64,000 bases of DNA from Candidatus Thiothrix sulfatifontis (GTDB lineage Bacteria; Pseudomonadota; Gammaproteobacteria; Thiotrichales; Thiotrichaceae): contig CP094685.1 of assembly GCA_022828425.1 (NCBI GenBank), forward strand, positions 1,488,001-1,552,000. The letters are read 5' to 3'. The notes beneath the pieces are model-generated. The model did no database searches. It worked only from the letters and a program-made list of their open reading frames with translations, and was not told where the DNA came from. Below are positions 27,690-35,876 of this stretch, one piece after another. Numbering within the stretch: the stretch's first letter is position 1; every line of letters starts with the position of its first letter. The position numbers and the translations under genes were made by a program.

Positions 27690-28106
27690 ATGCGATACGT
27701 GTTAGCGGTGGCAGTTACGGTAATGGTTGCCTTGCCGGTGCAAGCGAAAACGGCTCAGGATACGATTGAGCTGACCACGGAAAGTTGTCTGACCACCAAC
27801 GATTCCACCGCCGGGATGTTGGAATGTTTCAGCCGTGCTGAAAAAGAGTGGGATACGGAACTCAACCGCGTCTACAAAGCCTTGCAAAGTCAACTCAAGC
27901 CAGCAGCGCAAGATGCCCTCAAACAGGCTCAGCGGGCATGGATGGCGCAGCGTGATAAGGAATTCGAGCTAATCAATGCGATCCACCAGCAAATGGATGG
28001 CACAATGTGGATTGCGGTGATGGCAGGTAAACGCGCCGATGTGGTTAAAACACGGGCGTTGGCGTTGCAGGAATATCTGGATTTGCTGACTGAAGGGGCG
28101 CAATAA
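27690..28106 (+). CDS. LprI/DUF1311-family secreted protein
   Basis: The 138-aa product has a signal peptide (MRYVLAVAVTVMVALPVQAKT) and a DUF1311 domain: CLTTNDSTAGMLECFSRAEKEWDTELNRVYKAL...QRAWMAQRDKEFE. Two conserved Cys are present. LprI of M. tuberculosis inhibits lysozyme; in gammaproteobacteria the family role is not established. GGGAGAG lies upstream of the ATG. Confidence 0.82.
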   Translation: MRYVLAVAVTVMVALPVQAKTAQDTIELTTESCLTTNDSTAGMLECFSRAEKEWDTELNRVYKALQSQLKPAAQDALKQAQRAWMAQRDKEFELINAIHQQMDGTMWIAVMAGKRADVVKTRALALQEYLDLLTEGAQ

Positions 28107-28109
28107 GCG

Positions 28110-29159
28110 TTACAGCCAGTTGCGCCATTTGAATGCCGCGAGCATTCCGATAGCGAGTGCCAGCATAACTGCCCAGATGACGAAGTAGCCATACTCCCAC
28201 TGTAACTCTGGCATCACCCGAAAATTCATGCCGTAAACGCCGACGATGAAGGTTAGTGGGATGAAAATAGTCCCGACCACGGTGAGTACGCGCATAATGT
28301 CATTCATCCGGTTACTTAGGCTGGACAGGTAAATATCCAACATGCCACTGAGCATTTCGCGGTAGGTTTCGATCAGGTCGATGATTTGTACCGCGTGGTC
28401 GTAACAGTCGCTGAAATACGGGCGCAGGGTGGCATTCACTAATTCTGCATCGTGTTGAATCAAGCGGCTAAGGACTTCGCGTTGCGGCCATAAGGCGCGG
28501 CGTAATAGCAATAGGTCACGCTTGAGTTGGTGCAGGCTGTTGAGTATGGCTTTATCTGGGTTTTCCAATACCCGGTCTTCGAGTGCTTCAATTTGTTCCC
28601 CGATGTCTTCTAACAGTGGAAACGCGGAGTCGATCACCACGTCTACCAGTGTGTATAACAAATATTCTACGCTACGGGTACGAATGCGCCCAAAACCTTG
28701 CCGCAGGCGTTGGCGTACTGGTTCAAAAGCCGCTCCGTCGCCGCTGCAAAAACTCAGTAAATGCCCATTGCCAACGAATAGGCTGACTTGTTCCAATACA
28801 ATGTCATCATTAATCAGGTGGGGCAGGTTGAGGATCAGAAAAGCGTGTTGTTCGTGGAAGTCGATTTTGGGGCGTTGCCCGCTATTGAGAATATCTTCCA
28901 ACGCCAAGGGGTGTAGCCCAAAGGTTTCCCCTAGTTCGCGGATAGCCGTGGGATCGTTCACGCCGGTGACATCCAGCCAATCGACTAGGGTGTTTTGTTG
29001 TACGTCTTGGCATTGCTGCGGTGTGGGGGAAGGGGTTTCGCTGAAACTTTCAGCGCCGTATTCAAACAGGCGGATGTGGGTGGTGTCGCTGGTGCTGTGC
29101 CGGGTCAGCGTACCGGGCGGTGTGCCGGGTGGGTGATAGCGTTTGCCGAAGGTTTCCAT
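28110..29159 (-). CDS. corA: CorA-type divalent metal transporter
   Basis: The 349-aa product has a large cytoplasmic N-terminal domain and two C-terminal membrane helices. The first helix ends in the GMN selectivity motif (VGVYGMNFRVMPEL). The basic sphincter-like end KWRNWL is present. CorA forms pentameric Mg2+/Co2+ channels in the inner membrane. It is convergent with the LprI-like gene (3 bp gap). Confidence 0.93.
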   Translation of the reverse strand: METFGKRYHPPGTPPGTLTRHSTSDTTHIRLFEYGAESFSETPSPTPQQCQDVQQNTLVDWLDVTGVNDPTAIRELGETFGLHPLALEDILNSGQRPKIDFHEQHAFLILNLPHLINDDIVLEQVSLFVGNGHLLSFCSGDGAAFEPVRQRLRQGFGRIRTRSVEYLLYTLVDVVIDSAFPLLEDIGEQIEALEDRVLENPDKAILNSLHQLKRDLLLLRRALWPQREVLSRLIQHDAELVNATLRPYFSDCYDHAVQIIDLIETYREMLSGMLDIYLSSLSNRMNDIMRVLTVVGTIFIPLTFIVGVYGMNFRVMPELQWEYGYFVIWAVMLALAIGMLAAFKWRNWL

Positions 29160-29441
29160 GAGTCTCCCAGTGTATAATGATGGCTTAAGTTGCTGTGGAT
29201 CATATCGCAGTCAAGGGAGTTGCTATACTCTATGGCTGAATCAGTGTGAGCAACAGTCAAGATCATGACCCAGCACCTAAAACCCCTTAAATTGCCGATT
29301 GGCATTCAGGACTTCGCCGACATCCGTGAGGATGGCTATCGGTATGTGGATAAAACAGTGACGATTTTTGATCTGCTGACTAGGTTCTGTTGACATTGTG
29401 AGGGTTGAATTGGTTAAAATGCTGCTTTTCAAGGTATTCCA

Positions 29442-30196
29442 ATGAATCGCTACTATTTGACGGATGATCAATGGTCATTGCTGCATGAATTTCTGCGTGT
29501 TCATCCCCGTGTTTACGTGGGTGATTCTGAACGTTGTCGTCACTTTCTTAATGGTGTTTTATGGATACTCCGTTCGGGCAGCCAATGGCGTAGTTTGCCG
29601 CCCGAATACGGTCAGTGGAACAGTGTTTTCAAGCGGTATGACCGTTGGGTAACAGCGGGTATTTGGGATGAGATGTTCGCAGCGGTCAGCCTTGATGCGG
29701 ATTTACAGGAAGGTTTTATCGACAGCACGATTGTGCGTGCTCATGCCTGCGCAGCGGGCGCAAAAAAAGTGATGCCGAAGCTGAGGCTCTCGGACGTTCC
29801 AAAGGTGGATTTAGCTGTAAAATCCATGCGTTAACGGATGCGTTGGGTTATCCCTTGCGATTTATTCTAACCCCCGGTCAAGCGTCCGATATTGGTCAAG
29901 CAGAGGCGCTGGTCACGTCTATTCCCCTTAAAAGACTCATGGCTGATAAAGGTTATGATTCAAAAGCCTTCGTGGAATATTTGGAAAAACAAGGGATCGA
30001 AGCACTGATTCCTTCAAAATCCAATGCGCTTGAGCCTCGGAAATGTGATTGGGTCGCTTACAAAGAACGTCACTTGATCGAGTGCTTTTTCGGGAAGATG
30101 AAACACTATCGACGCGTCTTTTCACGGTTTGAAAAGAAAGCGCAAAATTTTCTGGGCTTCCTCGCGTTTGTCGCTGTATTAATTTGGACTCGATGA
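29442..30196 (+). CDS. IS5-family transposase, orfA/orfB joined by -1 frameshift
   Basis: orfA (29442-29834, 130 aa) contains the N-terminal DUF4096-like region (YYLTDDQWSLLHEFL) and the first catalytic Asp (DSTIVRAHA). orfB continues in the -1 phase and supplies MADKGYDS (second Asp) and ERHLIECFFGKMKHYRR (Glu plus the K/R signature). Read through a -1 slip at the A-run 29762-29768, the products fuse to a normal DDE transposase with the conserved KSDAEAEALGRSKGGFSCKIHA bridge split between the two frames. Intact DDE residues suggest the element may be active. Confidence 0.88.
29762..29768 (+). promoter_or_regulatory. programmed -1 frameshift slippery site in the IS5 transposase
   Basis: The heptamer A AAA AAA, followed by G, lies exactly in the orfA codon phase needed for -1 slippage. 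The orfB phase downstream encodes the conserved transposase continuation, while the orfA phase stops at 29834. Confidence 0.8.
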
Positions 30197-30401
30197 AATG
30201 TCAACAGAGCCTACGGGCAAGTATTACTTTTTGTCGCGTCAGCGCCGTTTTGGTAAGTCACTGACGCTTTCAGTTATCAAGTACCTCTACAGCGGGCGGC
30301 GTGAGCTGTTTGCGGACTTGTGGATTGAATCGCAGTGGGACTGGGACAAGACCCAGCCAGTGTTGCATTTTTCCTTTATCCACATTGACTATCAGGGGAG
30401 C

Positions 30402-30411
30402 GGTCTTGATG
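30402..30411 (+). repeat. left target-site duplication of the IS4-family element
   Basis: GGTCTTGATG occurs here and again at 31817-31826, directly flanking the IS50-like element. Ten bp fits the 9-12-bp duplications of the IS4 family. Keeping one copy rejoins the ATPase frame as SGLDEAIKQM. Confidence 0.9.
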
Positions 30412-31816
30412 CATCTCTTTATACACAAATCAGTCCTCCCCCAACTCACTAGCCATCTGAATCCCATAAATACAGTCCAGCACCCTTGAGTAGCCAAGCC
30501 AGATACTTTTAGCCCCCGGTTCGCCATCGCATTTTCTGCCCAAAAAGCCCCCCAGTTCCGCTAGATTGCGGATCACTTGATTGAGGGTAGGTATGCCATC
30601 GGGTAGTGCTTTTTTGCCGAGCCGGAAAGATACTTTCCATTCCAGCGGGTCAAACACCAGATCAGCCGGAAGTTCTGGGCAGGTACGCCCCAACCGCATC
30701 AGAAACATAATCCGCCAGGCCACCATGATGTAGAGCGCGAGGGCTTTTTCGATGCGCTCTTTAGTGTCCAGTTGCAGTTTTTCGACGCGACAGCCGACTT
30801 TCAGGACATCAAAAAACATCTCGATTTCCCAACGCGCCCGATACCAGTCGATGAGTTCACAGGCGGCATCGGCGGTCTCTACACAACGGTTGGTGACTAA
30901 ACGCCAAATGAGGGGCGATTTTCCGGCGGGTGGGTTGATTTCTTTGGCTTGAACCAAGGTCAATAGCATTGGATGCTTACTTTTGGGACGCAGGGTATAA
31001 CGTAACACCTTGATTTCTTGTACCACTTTGCGAGGCTTTTCACCCTGCTTGCGCGGTTTGGTAAAGGTGATACGAGTCAACGCCTGTTGTTGATCAATGG
31101 CATCCCACAGTTTGAGGTCATCCCCCAAGGCGCGGTTATGTTGCGCCCGTATCAGCAGGTCAGCCGGGTAATCCAAGGCTTGCGCCCGTTTGAGTAAGTC
31201 ATAAAAGTCGCTTTCACGGTCGCCCGTATAGATGAGGCGGTGTTCAGGGCAGCGTGCCGCCAGTTCGGCTACCCGTTCATACCCTTCAATCCAGCGACGG
31301 CTTTCTTTGATGCCGGGGTTGGCAAGATCCGCCGCTTTGCTCAAGCCCCGTGACCACATCCACGTATCGGTGATCCCCAATGGCAGACGGTCTGGGGTGA
31401 TACACAAGGTCGGATGCAGGTACATCCCGCGTTGCTTATCGTAGGATAAACGCCCCAAACCCTCGGTTTCCTGCCCATTGAAATCCAGTTCGGTGGTGTC
31501 TTGAATACACAGGATAATCCGCGAATCTTGCTGACGGATTCGACACTCGGTCGCTTCAAAGTGGGATGCCATCAAAGCATCATGGCTCACCGCTTCATTC
31601 CAGAAGAAACGGTACGTCGCCAAGGTGCTTGACCAACTTTGGCAAGCTTTCGGGATGCTCGATTGGGGGGCTTTGAGCATGGCGTTGAGGATATGGGCAG
31701 CGCGTGTTTCGAGACGCTTGTCTCCCAAATCAAGATCGGTGAGTTCGGTAGATGACCAGTTCATGGGTGAAAATTGCTTATCTTACATCAGTTTGGGGAC
31801 TTGTGTATAAGGAGAT
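30412..31816 (-). mobile_element. IS4-family, IS50/Tn5-like insertion sequence (about 1.4 kb)
   Basis: The ends carry inverted repeats ATCTCTTTATACACAA (left) and ATCTCCTTATACACAA (right, reverse complement). These share TTATACACAA with the Tn5/IS50 outside end. A 10-bp duplication flanks it. It carries a single transposase gene on the minus strand. It lies inside the same gene as the IS5 element, about 200 bp further along. Confidence 0.92.
30430..31764 (-). CDS. IS4-family (Tn5-like) transposase
   Basis: The 444-aa protein has the Tn5-type N-terminal region (ELTDLDLGDKRLETRAAHIL...KACQSWSSTLATYRFFWN) and DDE catalytic residues: CIQDTTELDF, TGDRESDFYDLL and the IS4 YREK signature in YRARWEIEMFFDVLKVGC. 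It is full length with no visible lesion, so the element may be mobile. The reading frame starts 52 bp inside the right end. Confidence 0.93.
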   Translation of the reverse strand: MNWSSTELTDLDLGDKRLETRAAHILNAMLKAPQSSIPKACQSWSSTLATYRFFWNEAVSHDALMASHFEATECRIRQQDSRIILCIQDTTELDFNGQETEGLGRLSYDKQRGMYLHPTLCITPDRLPLGITDTWMWSRGLSKAADLANPGIKESRRWIEGYERVAELAARCPEHRLIYTGDRESDFYDLLKRAQALDYPADLLIRAQHNRALGDDLKLWDAIDQQQALTRITFTKPRKQGEKPRKVVQEIKVLRYTLRPKSKHPMLLTLVQAKEINPPAGKSPLIWRLVTNRCVETADAACELIDWYRARWEIEMFFDVLKVGCRVEKLQLDTKERIEKALALYIMVAWRIMFLMRLGRTCPELPADLVFDPLEWKVSFRLGKKALPDGIPTLNQVIRNLAELGGFLGRKCDGEPGAKSIWLGYSRVLDCIYGIQMASELGED

Positions 31817-31826
31817 GGTCTTGATG
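31817..31826 (+). repeat. right target-site duplication of the IS4-family element
   Basis: This is the second copy of GGTCTTGATG, abutting the right inverted repeat. It is in frame with the third piece of the interrupted ATPase gene. Confidence 0.9.
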
Positions 31827-33108
31827 AGGCCATTAAACAAATGTTGCGACAAGCGGCACAAGAATATGGTATCGCACTAGAAAGCGATAGCATCAAAAAC
31901 CTGTTTGCTGAGCTTATCGAAAAACTGTGCCAAGCCAAGGGCAAAGTTGTGCTGCTGATTGATGAGTATGACAAGCCGCTGATTGACTATCTGGATAATC
32001 CAGACAAGGCAAAAGTACACCAGCAACTATTGAAAGCCTTTTATTCCATCCTGAAAGACAGTGGTAAATACATTGAGTTTTTGCTGATAACGGGTGTTTC
32101 CAAATTTAGCCAAGTGTCGATTTTCTCTGACCTCAATCACTTGAAAGATATTACCCTGCATCCGCATTTTGTCACCTTAACAGGTTATACCCAGCAGGAA
32201 GTTGGGCAGCATTTCGGTGAACGTATTGCTGAACTGGCTACAACGGCAAATCGTAGCATTGAAGAACAAACTGCCCTGATTCGGGACTGGTATAATGGCT
32301 ATAGTTGGGGGCAAGACCTTACGCTTTATAATCCGTTTTCACTGATGTCTTATTTGGATGCGGGGCAGTTCAATAATTATTGGTTTGCCACGGGTACGCC
32401 TACCTTTTTGCTTAAACTGATGCGGAAAAAATGGATTTACGACATTAATGCCGTTGAATTGAGCGAATTGGCTTTTTCCTCTTATGATGTTGAGGATTTG
32501 CAAGTTTATCCTATTCTGTTCCAGACGGGCTATTTAACCATTAAAGGCAGAAACGAATTTGGATTGTATCGCATGGGTTATCCAAACCGTGAAGTGCAAG
32601 AATCTATGCTGATGTACTTGATTTCTAGTGTGGCTCAAGATGAGTCATCCATGAGCAAAATAATGGTTTTGCAAATCCGTTCTGCCTTTTATCAGAACGA
32701 TATGGAAAGCCTGATTCGGCTAATCAACAGCATTTTCAAAAACATCCCTTCACACATCTTTATTGCAGAAGCCGAAGCTTATTACCATAGCCTGATTTTC
32801 TTGGTGTTTTTCTATCTGGGGCAATATGCAGAAAGCGAAGTTAACACTAATAACGGGCGGCTGGATTGTGTTGTGAAAACTGATAAGCATATTTATGTGA
32901 TTGAGTTCAAGCTGAATCAGAGTGCTAAAGTCGCTTTGCAGCAGATTAAGGATAAGGGGTATGCTGAGAAATATCTGGCAGATTCACGGCAGAAAGTGCT
33001 GCTGGGAATAAACTTCAGCAGCGATAGTAAAACAGTAAAGGATTGGCTTGCCGAATAAGAAATTCAATTAATAAATTTTTTATTGGCTCTTGTTATTAAT
33101 GGTGTTAA

Positions 33109-34953
33109 TTATATATCCTCTATCCCTAGATCATCATCTTCCTCTTCATTGATTTCGGCAGGCAGAATATAATGCTTTTCAACTCCCCATCTACTTATAA
33201 TCCAATCTTCTAGTGATTGCCGTCTTTTTTTGCAACTTTCAATATCCCATGTTGAAAATCCTGCTAATTTTCTTTCTTGACGAATATCTGAGTTCGCATA
33301 ACAATATCCTTGTCCGGCATGGCCTTTTTTTCTTTCAAAATCAAAGTTTAGATAATTAGAATTATTTCTTGTTAAAACTAAATTTGAAATATCGTGCAGA
33401 TAATGAGCAGCATCTTTTTTATTCCAAGTTGTATGCCATAATGAGTGTTCGTCTGGGTTTTGAGGTAAAATATGCTCTATTGTTGCATCAGATAAATCTT
33501 CCCATTTTAAGTCTGGAGATGTATTTTTTCCTTCATTTTCCAATAAATATAATTCATATTCGTATAGTGAATACTTTAGTAATCTTCTGCATGAATACCA
33601 ATTTGATATTTCTCGTATACGATTCCTGAAAATATTTTCATTAGAATACCAATTGGTATGTCCATATATCCACTCTGTGATATTAACGATCGAATGGGAT
33701 TCTGCAAATATCTCAAATCCCCACCTGTAAAATGCAGATAATCCAGTATTACTTCTCTTGCTTTCCCACAAGAATACTCTGTAAGCTGAGTTTTCTAATG
33801 CTTTTAATAAATTAATATAGTCATAAGATGATGCTTTGCCATCATTTAGTTTTATTCTTGCTGCAATTATTAACGGCAAAAAGTTCGCCATATTACCTAT
33901 GCGTCTGATTTTCGTTAACCATATGTATTCATCCATACTATTTTTTGGTGAAGGTTTTATTGCTTCAGCATAATGTTTGGATATTATTGCAAGCCCATTG
34001 ACAAAGCGATAAATATATTTTTTGGTATCATTTTTACTTTTTTTGGAAAAATCTCTTAGAGGAATAACATCATTGTCTTTGAAACCATCATAGCCTTTCC
34101 AGTTTTTTGGTGTATGATTTTGGTATAAAATCCATGAAATCCTTAAGCATTGATCTTCGTTGCCATTGCAGTTTGAAAGATTGACATAAACTTCTTTCCA
34201 TGCTTTATTAATGGTTTTTGTTAAGTCTTCTCGTTCACTTTCATTGCTAACATTTCGATAAACCCAATGCATTAAGTAATTTTTTAACAACTCAAGAGTA
34301 GATAGTTTCTTTCCGCGAGAGTTCATTAACTCAAATGTCATGCCGATTTCGCTTTCTACATCAATAGTATAAAAAGAAAAGTTCAACTTCCTAATAATTG
34401 CATCAAATAAATTACCTAAATATTCTTTTAAATTTTCTGGGCTTGAGTTGTCTTTTTTATGAATATGGCTTCTAAAGAATATACAAGCGTTATGTAGTTT
34501 CTGTTGGTGAATATTATTTGGTTTGGTATTTGGAGTTCCACGTGAGATTAAATCATAGTAAAAGTCGGATGACTCATTGTTTAAACGTAATTTACTTTTT
34601 GCGCCATTATATAAATAACTTGATATTTCTGAGGAAAATTCAACTTCACCTTGTATTATCAATTCTTTAAGTATGACAGATAGATACAAACTACAAGTGG
34701 TCAATCTTTGTTGCCCATCAACTACATCAACAAGCTCTAATTTTTTGTTCCCATAACTTTCGACTGGATTATCTTTTGATTTATATATAACAATTGTCCC
34801 TGTATAATGACTGTTAATATCTTCTTCTATTAATGCATCAATGTCTTGAACAAAATCCGACCAGTTTTCTACGTCCCAAGAGTATCCTCTTTGATAATCT
34901 GGTATCCGAAATATTTTATCTTCTAATAAAGTTGATAATTTTACTTTTTCCAT
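33109..34953 (-). CDS. DUF262/DUF1524 (GmrSD-like) protein, putative nucleic-acid defence enzyme
   Basis: The 614-aa product has an N-terminal DUF262 ParB/GmrS-like domain (FRIPDYQRGYSW, ELVDVVDGQQRLTTCSLYL). The C-terminal DUF1524 His-Me finger nuclease-like domain shows IEHILPQNP...HDISNLVLTRNNSNYLNFDFERK. The family includes the type IV restriction enzyme GmrSD, which cuts glucosylated hmC DNA, and SspE. Here both domains sit in one chain. The gene is much more AT-rich than its neighbours, which suggests recent transfer. It has no obvious partner gene; anti-phage function is inference from the family. Confidence 0.85.
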   Translation of the reverse strand: MEKVKLSTLLEDKIFRIPDYQRGYSWDVENWSDFVQDIDALIEEDINSHYTGTIVIYKSKDNPVESYGNKKLELVDVVDGQQRLTTCSLYLSVILKELIIQGEVEFSSEISSYLYNGAKSKLRLNNESSDFYYDLISRGTPNTKPNNIHQQKLHNACIFFRSHIHKKDNSSPENLKEYLGNLFDAIIRKLNFSFYTIDVESEIGMTFELMNSRGKKLSTLELLKNYLMHWVYRNVSNESEREDLTKTINKAWKEVYVNLSNCNGNEDQCLRISWILYQNHTPKNWKGYDGFKDNDVIPLRDFSKKSKNDTKKYIYRFVNGLAIISKHYAEAIKPSPKNSMDEYIWLTKIRRIGNMANFLPLIIAARIKLNDGKASSYDYINLLKALENSAYRVFLWESKRSNTGLSAFYRWGFEIFAESHSIVNITEWIYGHTNWYSNENIFRNRIREISNWYSCRRLLKYSLYEYELYLLENEGKNTSPDLKWEDLSDATIEHILPQNPDEHSLWHTTWNKKDAAHYLHDISNLVLTRNNSNYLNFDFERKKGHAGQGYCYANSDIRQERKLAGFSTWDIESCKKRRQSLEDWIISRWGVEKHYILPAEINEEEDDDLGIEDI

Positions 34954-35001
34954 GATAAATCTCTAAAATATATTGGCATAATAAAAACCATTTATTTTAG
35001 A

Positions 35002-35517
35002 TCAAAATACGATCAGGTGACAAGCAGAAGAACTATCAATCTCGCTCAATAACAACATCAGCATCCGCTCATCAATCGGTGAAGCCCTGAACCCGAAATG
35101 CTCGTAAAACCGTTTGGCATCATCAGTCAGCGCATGAACCAGCAAAACCCGTGCGCCAATGTAACCAGCCGCCGCATGGCAACGTAACAATGCATCCTGC
35201 AAAAGCGAATAGCCCAAACCTTGTCCTTGCCAGTCCTTATCAATGGCTAACCGTGCTAGCACTACCGTTGGTATCGGCTCAGGCATATTGCGCCTGACTT
35301 TGCTGGAAACCATTGAATGCGTGACAGAGCCAGCCGCCAAAGCATAATACCCAACCACGCGCTGCTCGACACAAGCCACAAAGGTACGGGATGCGCCCAA
35401 GGTTTCATTTTTCAACGCCCGCCGTTGCAGCCATTCGTCCAGTACCTCTTCACCACAGCAGAAGCTGTCTACTTCATGCTGCGCCCGTAGCGGTTCTGGC
35501 GGGCGTATCACGCTCAT
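35002..35517 (-). CDS. tacT: GNAT-family acetyltransferase toxin (TacT-like)
   Basis: The 171-aa product matches the TacT/AtaT toxin type: VDSFCCGEEVLDEWLQRRALKNE, an acetyl-CoA loop (LARLAIDKDWQGQGLGYSLL) and FYEHFGFRASP. These toxins acetylate the amino group of charged tRNAs and stop translation. The ATG at 35517 overlaps the antitoxin stop as ATGA; an ATG at 35526 would add three residues. The catalytic Tyr in FYEHFGF is present. Confidence 0.9.
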   Translation of the reverse strand: MSVIRPPEPLRAQHEVDSFCCGEEVLDEWLQRRALKNETLGASRTFVACVEQRVVGYYALAAGSVTHSMVSSKVRRNMPEPIPTVVLARLAIDKDWQGQGLGYSLLQDALLRCHAAAGYIGARVLLVHALTDDAKRFYEHFGFRASPIDERMLMLLLSEIDSSSACHLIVF

Positions 35518-35801
35518 TTCGCCCATACAGGTTGGCGTGACATCAAGTCTTGCAGGCGTGGATTGCTGGCAGGGGGTGTATCAAGGGCTGCATTGAATTT
35601 TGCCCAAGCATCAGCGTTGAGATAGAAAACGGTTTTGTCCAGCAGGGCATTGGTCGCTTCACGCAAGGCGGCATCGCGCACAAAATCTGACACCGTTTTA
35701 TCCAGTGCTGCTGCTGCCCGCTCAATCAGGCTACGTTGTTCCTGTCGGATGCGGATGTTAAGCGGGGTCGCTTTGCTGTCAGGTAAGGTTGCTACTGTCA
35801 T
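35514..35801 (-). CDS. tacA: DUF1778 ribbon-helix-helix antitoxin (TacA-like)
   Basis: The 95-aa product has an N-terminal RHH DNA-binding domain (LNIRIRQEQRSLIERAAAALDKTVSDFVRDAAL) and a C-terminal neutralising helix (FYLNADAWAKFNAALDTPPASNPRL). It binds TacT and autoregulates the operon. The ATG at 35801 is chosen over an in-frame start at 35861 because the RHH domain begins right after it and GAGGCC lies upstream. Confidence 0.92.
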   Translation of the reverse strand: MTVATLPDSKATPLNIRIRQEQRSLIERAAAALDKTVSDFVRDAALREATNALLDKTVFYLNADAWAKFNAALDTPPASNPRLQDLMSRQPVWAK

Positions 35802-35826
35802 GATGGGTGGCCTCTGAATTTTCCTG

Positions 35827-35856
35827 ATTATAGGCACTATGTCCTCACAGTGTAAA
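35827..35856 (-). promoter_or_regulatory. tacAT promoter with overlapping inverted-repeat operator
   Basis: On the minus strand TTTACA (35856-35851) and TATAAT (35832-35827) are 18 bp apart. The spacer contains the inverted repeat CACTATG-N4-CACAGTG (35835-35852, 6 of 7 matching), a likely TacA RHH operator that would block RNA polymerase. Confidence 0.7.
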
Positions 35857-35876
35857 TACAAGAATGGTATGCAGTA

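Larger units (their letters stand above)
29383..30211 (+). mobile_element. IS5-family insertion sequence (829 bp)
   Basis: Terminal inverted repeats GGTTCTGTTGACATT (left) and its near-complement (right end AATGTCAACAGAGCC) bound the element. A TA dinucleotide flanks each end (29381-29382 and 30212-30213), a target choice typical of the IS427-type IS5 group. It encodes a DDE transposase in two overlapping phases. Removing it with one TA restores the interrupted ATPase frame (DLLT-TGKYY). Confidence 0.92.
29265..33058 (+). pseudogene. AAA-ATPase_like / PD-(D/E)XK nuclease-family gene broken by two insertion sequences
   Basis: Three coding pieces, 29265-29382, 30214-30411 and 31827-33058, join in frame to 1548 bp (515 codons plus stop) once both insertions and one copy of each target duplication are removed. 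Piece 1 gives PIGIQDFADIREDGYRYVDKT. Piece 2 gives GKYYFLSRQRRFGKS, the Walker A region. Piece 3 gives Walker B VVLLIDEYDKPLIDYL and a C-terminal nuclease-like DCVVKTDKHIYVIEFKL. This is the AAA-ATPase_like plus PDDEXK_9 family, common in accessory genomes and of unproven role. Piece 3 alone (ATG 31841, 405 aa) could still be translated but lacks Walker A. Confidence 0.9.
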
